Source: Magnetococcales bacterium
GTDB taxonomy: Bacteria > Pseudomonadota > Magnetococcia > Magnetococcales > Magnetaquicoccaceae
Assembly (NCBI GenBank): GCA_015231375.1
Contig: JADGBT010000015.1
Span: forward strand, 1 to 32,000
DNA: 32,000 nucleotides
Reading direction: 5' to 3'
Part shown: positions 29,512 to 32,000 of the stretch, one piece after another
How the letters are laid out: every line of letters starts with the position of its first letter
Numbering within the stretch: position 1 is the stretch's first letter
Program-made: the position numbers and the translations under genes
The notes under the pieces: generated by a model
Seen by the model: the letters and a program-made list of their open reading frames with translations, nothing else
What the model was told of the DNA's origin: nothing
Databases searched by the model: none

Positions 29512-31245
29512 TCAACCACTCTGGTCCACGATGCCCCATTGACGCATCTTGCGAAACAGGGTGCTGCGGCTCATGCCCAGCCGTTTGGCCGCCACCTCCC
29601 GACGCCAGTTGCACGCCACCAACGCGGCGCGAATCATCGTCTGTTCCGACTCCGGGAGCTGACGGGGGGAAACCTTGGGCAACAGGGGTTTCGCCACTCC
29701 GGAAACCGTACGCAACTCCCGGGGCAGGTGTTCCAGAGCGATGGCCTCCTCCCCCCGACATACCACAAAGGCATGTTCCACCGCATGCTCCAGCTCGCGG
29801 ATGTTGCCTGGCCAAAGATGATCCATCAACGCGCTCATGGCCTCGGGAGCGACCCCCGGAATCCTCCGGTCGAAACGGGTGTTGAACTGATCCACAAAAT
29901 GGTTGACCAGCAGGGGAATGTCTTCGGTGCGGGCGCGCAGGGGAGGCACCTCGATCTCCACCACCTTCAACCGATAGTACAGATCCTCGCGAAAGACGCC
30001 TTCCTCCACCTTGGCCCGCAGATCCTGATTGGTGGCCGCCACGATGCGCACATCCACAGGAAGAGTACGGTTGTCCCCCACCCGTTCGATCTGCTTGTGC
30101 TGCAAAACCCGCAGCAGACGCAACTGCATGGCCTGGGAGATGTCGCCGATTTCGTCCAGAAACAAGGTGCCCCCGTCCGCCTCCTGAAAACGACCCACCC
30201 GATCCTTCAGCGCGCCGGTGAACGAACCCCGCACATGGCCGAACAGTTCACTTTCCAGCAACGTTTCCGACAACGCCACACAGTTGACCTTCACCAAAGG
30301 CCGCTCCCGGCGTCGCCCCTGGGTGTGGATGGCCTCGGCCACCAACTCCTTGCCGGTGCCCGACTCCCCGAGGATCAACACCGTGGTCTCCAGGTCGGCG
30401 AGATTGTCCACCAGTTGATAAATCTCCCGCATGGCCACGCTGCCCCCGATGAGCCGGTGAAACCGACTCTGACGGGCCAGACGTTTTTCCAGCGTCACCA
30501 GAGGGGTTTCGTCGTGTACCGCCATCACCCCGCCCAGCAGCTCCCCCTGACGGGTCCGCATCGGGGTGGCGGTCACGCTCACCACCTGTTCGATCCGCCG
30601 CTCCTGGCCGCAGAGCAGACGCTTGACCGTCACCCGCTGGCCCTGCTCCATGGCCTGACGCAAAACAGCCAGACACTGACCGCCACACCCCGTGGCCAGC
30701 TCCTTCAGGGGATGGCCCGCGCCACTGCTGGCATCAAACCCGCAAATCACGCTGGCCGCCCGGTTGGCCGCCACCAGATTCAACCCTGGATCCGAGGTGA
30801 TCAAACCGTTGTCCACGCTGTCGAACACCGCTTCCAGATGCAGACGCACCCTTTTTTTCTCGTCCTGCATCCCCTTGGCGTTGAGAGCGAGGGCCGCGCT
30901 GCGCAACAACGCCTCGGAGAGCACCGGTTTGACCAGATAGTCGAAAGCCCCCTGACGCAACGCCTGCTGGGCGGTTTCCAGAGAGGGATAACCGGTCATC
31001 ATGATGATAAAAGGGATTGAAGCGAAGGTATCGGTATGCTGAAGAAGTTCCAGACCGGAGTGGCCTGGAAGGCGGATGTCGCAATAGACCAGATCGAAAG
31101 GGTGCCGACCCAACAACTCCAATCCCTGGGGGAGAGTGGAGGCCGTCTGCACCCGATGGCCCGCCTCTCCGAGGTGACGGGCCAACACCTGACGCACCCC
31201 GGATTCGTCCTCGATGATCAGGATCTCTCCGACTTGGCTCATCAT
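29512..31245 (-). CDS. NtrC-type sigma-54 activator with receiver, PAS, AAA+ and Fis-type HTH
   Basis: A 577-residue enhancer-binding regulator. Receiver 7-120: phosphoacceptor Asp56 in CDIRLPGHSG and Lys106. PAS 133-245 with Cys187 and Cys191 in GCGGQC. AAA+ from about 264: Walker A GESGTGKE (293-300), the sigma-54 contact loop GSFTGA (340-345) in place of GAFTGA, Walker B LFLDEIGD, and the sensor/arginine-finger region REDLYYRL. The C-terminal Fis-like helix-turn-helix is at about 540-577 (WRREVAAKRLGMSRSTLFRKM). AGAGGAT precedes the start, 8 bases before the ATG. It is the likely output of the downstream kinase. Its target sigma-54 promoters were not found in the window. Confidence 0.94.
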   Translation of the reverse strand: MMSQVGEILIIEDESGVRQVLARHLGEAGHRVQTASTLPQGLELLGRHPFDLVYCDIRLPGHSGLELLQHTDTFASIPFIIMMTGYPSLETAQQALRQGAFDYLVKPVLSEALLRSAALALNAKGMQDEKKRVRLHLEAVFDSVDNGLITSDPGLNLVAANRAASVICGFDASSGAGHPLKELATGCGGQCLAVLRQAMEQGQRVTVKRLLCGQERRIEQVVSVTATPMRTRQGELLGGVMAVHDETPLVTLEKRLARQSRFHRLIGGSVAMREIYQLVDNLADLETTVLILGESGTGKELVAEAIHTQGRRRERPLVKVNCVALSETLLESELFGHVRGSFTGALKDRVGRFQEADGGTLFLDEIGDISQAMQLRLLRVLQHKQIERVGDNRTLPVDVRIVAATNQDLRAKVEEGVFREDLYYRLKVVEIEVPPLRARTEDIPLLVNHFVDQFNTRFDRRIPGVAPEAMSALMDHLWPGNIRELEHAVEHAFVVCRGEEAIALEHLPRELRTVSGVAKPLLPKVSPRQLPESEQTMIRAALVACNWRREVAAKRLGMSRSTLFRKMRQWGIVDQSG

Positions 31246-31338
31246 TGCGGGTTATCCTCTGTGATCAAAACATGTGAATGCCCCGGAAAAAGGATAACAG
31301 CGGGTGTTTGATAAAGCAATGAAGCGTTCTTTCGTGAG

Positions 31339-31369
31339 TGAATGGTTGCGCTCTCAAATCAACCATTCA
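31339..31369. promoter_or_regulatory. Inverted repeat upstream of the sigma-54 activator gene
   Basis: TGAATGGTTG (31339-31348) and CAACCATTCA (31360-31369) are perfect 10-bp arms with an 11-base gap. It lies 94-124 bases upstream of the activator start, so it could be a dimer-binding site or an RNA hairpin; no T-run follows on either strand. Confidence 0.5.
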
Positions 31370-31382
31370 AAACCATGGGACG

Positions 31383-31415
31383 TTGCCCCACCCCCCGCCA
31401 AAGGTGGTGACCACC
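31383..31415 (-). repeat. GC-rich repeat segment downstream of the SagB-like gene
   Basis: The minus strand contains GGGGGGTGGGGCAA (31396-31383), also present at 5816-5829, and next to it GGTGGTCACCACC (31415-31403), a palindrome. It lies 18 bases after the SagB-like stop, so it may also serve as a transcript end. Confidence 0.45.
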
Positions 31416-31432
31416 CTGAACCCGCAATCATC

Positions 31433-32000
31433 TTAAGATCCTGGAGCCGGATAGGGGGGATCGGTGGACAATCGGGAATCGATCACAGGTCGGCCCAGGG
31501 TAAAGTGATACAGGCTTTGAAAACCCTCGGAACGCAATCCGATCAACTGGTGAAACCCGTCATCCAGAAAACAGCCGATCCCCGTGCCCCGTTGACCGAC
31601 GGCTTCGGCCTCCAGGTAAAGGGTCTGCCCCACCATGCCCGCTTCCCAGTAAAGCTGCCGATAGATCCAGGGAGCGGTGGCAAGCTCCGGAGGGAAAACG
31701 GTCAACATCCCCATCGTCAAGGCGCTGTCCGAAGCGATCTCCTGCCGACAGGAGATCCAATAGGCGCTTTCCTGAAAATCCCCGCTCCGCAACCGGAAAA
31801 ACGGCAGATGCTGCGGCGCGCCCTCCACCCGGCTCCACAAAAAAGAGCCGTCCAGCGCGGCCCGCAACGCTTCGACCCGCTCCGGATCCCGGACCAACAC
31901 ATACAATCCCGCCTCCACCCCCGGCACCCGGTGAATCACCACCACCGGAAACACCCGGGGCGACCAGGGGAGCGCATCCCAGGGCGCCTGATCCGCACGG
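31433..32000 (-). CDS. SagB-type nitroreductase-fold dehydrogenase, C-terminal part
   Basis: The open frame enters from the right edge and gives at least 188 residues, so the N-terminus is missing. It has the C-terminal half of the SagB/nitroreductase fold: PWIYRQLYWEAGMVGQTLYLEAEAVGQRGTGIGCFLDDGFHQLIGL, then QSLYHFTLGRPVIDSRL-T-PPY. SagB-type enzymes are FMN-dependent oxidoreductases; some oxidise azolines to azoles in ribosomal peptides, but many family members have other or unknown roles. The FMN-binding N-terminal residues and any partner genes (SagC/D, precursor) are outside the window. Any internal GTG start (such as 31954) is not the real start because the frame stays open beyond it. 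Confidence 0.8.
   Translation of the reverse strand, partial: RADQAPWDALPWSPRVFPVVVIHRVPGVEAGLYVLVRDPERVEALRAALDGSFLWSRVEGAPQHLPFFRLRSGDFQESAYWISCRQEIASDSALTMGMLTVFPPELATAPWIYRQLYWEAGMVGQTLYLEAEAVGQRGTGIGCFLDDGFHQLIGLRSEGFQSLYHFTLGRPVIDSRLSTDPPYPAPGS

Overview
The window is a GC-rich, tightly packed chromosomal segment of a Gram-negative bacterium. Evidence for a Gram-negative envelope is a lipoprotein, a TRAP-type periplasmic binding protein, FtsEX and an LTA-synthase-like/PAP2 pair of the type found in Proteobacteria. The order dnaA-dnaN-recF-gyrB and the pair dprA-topA are typical of Proteobacteria, especially gammaproteobacteria and some deep-branching lineages. Magnetococcales-like bacteria would fit, but this is only an impression; no marker here fixes the taxon.

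Layout. (1) 1-450: the 5' end of an IS66-family element on the minus strand, with a promoter and a leader hairpin that covers the transposase ribosome binding site. (2) 640-3160, minus strand: tRNA-Val(GAC), gcvH and ftsEX. (3) 3218-5745, plus strand: a zinc-ribbon/DUF3426 membrane protein with a run of 16 prolines, then a lipoprotein with two NrfJ-like repeats. (4) 5848-6447, minus: ssb. (5) 6575-8325, plus: an orphan TRAP-type solute-binding protein overlapping plsY. (6) 8369-9376, minus: an Rpn/PD-(D/E)XK-type protein with an in-frame 12-bp tandem repeat. (7) 9607-16647, plus: a dprA-adjacent exported protein, dprA, topA, an LTA-synthase-like sulfatase-fold enzyme and a PAP2 phosphatase; the last three overlap by 4 bp at each junction. 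(8) 16878-23495, minus: dnaA, dnaN, recF, gyrB and ogt, the replication-initiation cluster, with recF/gyrB and gyrB/ogt overlapping. (9) 23627-31245, minus: a SAM methyltransferase, a single-domain response regulator, a 1331-residue hybrid histidine kinase and an NtrC-type regulator. (10) From 31433 to the right edge: the C-terminal part of a SagB-type nitroreductase.

Functionally most of the window is housekeeping: replication and topology (dnaA, dnaN, recF, gyrB, topA, ssb), DNA uptake/repair (dprA, ogt), division (ftsEX), phospholipid synthesis (plsY) and envelope modification. The accessory content is the IS66 end, the Rpn-type protein, the sigma-54 signalling set and the SagB-like enzyme. 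Three intergenic GC-rich hairpin stretches share sequence and look like a dispersed repeat family. I found no CRISPR array, no prophage and no convincing oriC (no cluster of DnaA boxes). No stretch above 300 bases lacks a gene or an annotated element. I see no clearly new multi-gene system; the best candidates for a second look are the IS66 leader hairpin, the dispersed repeat family and the signalling cassette.
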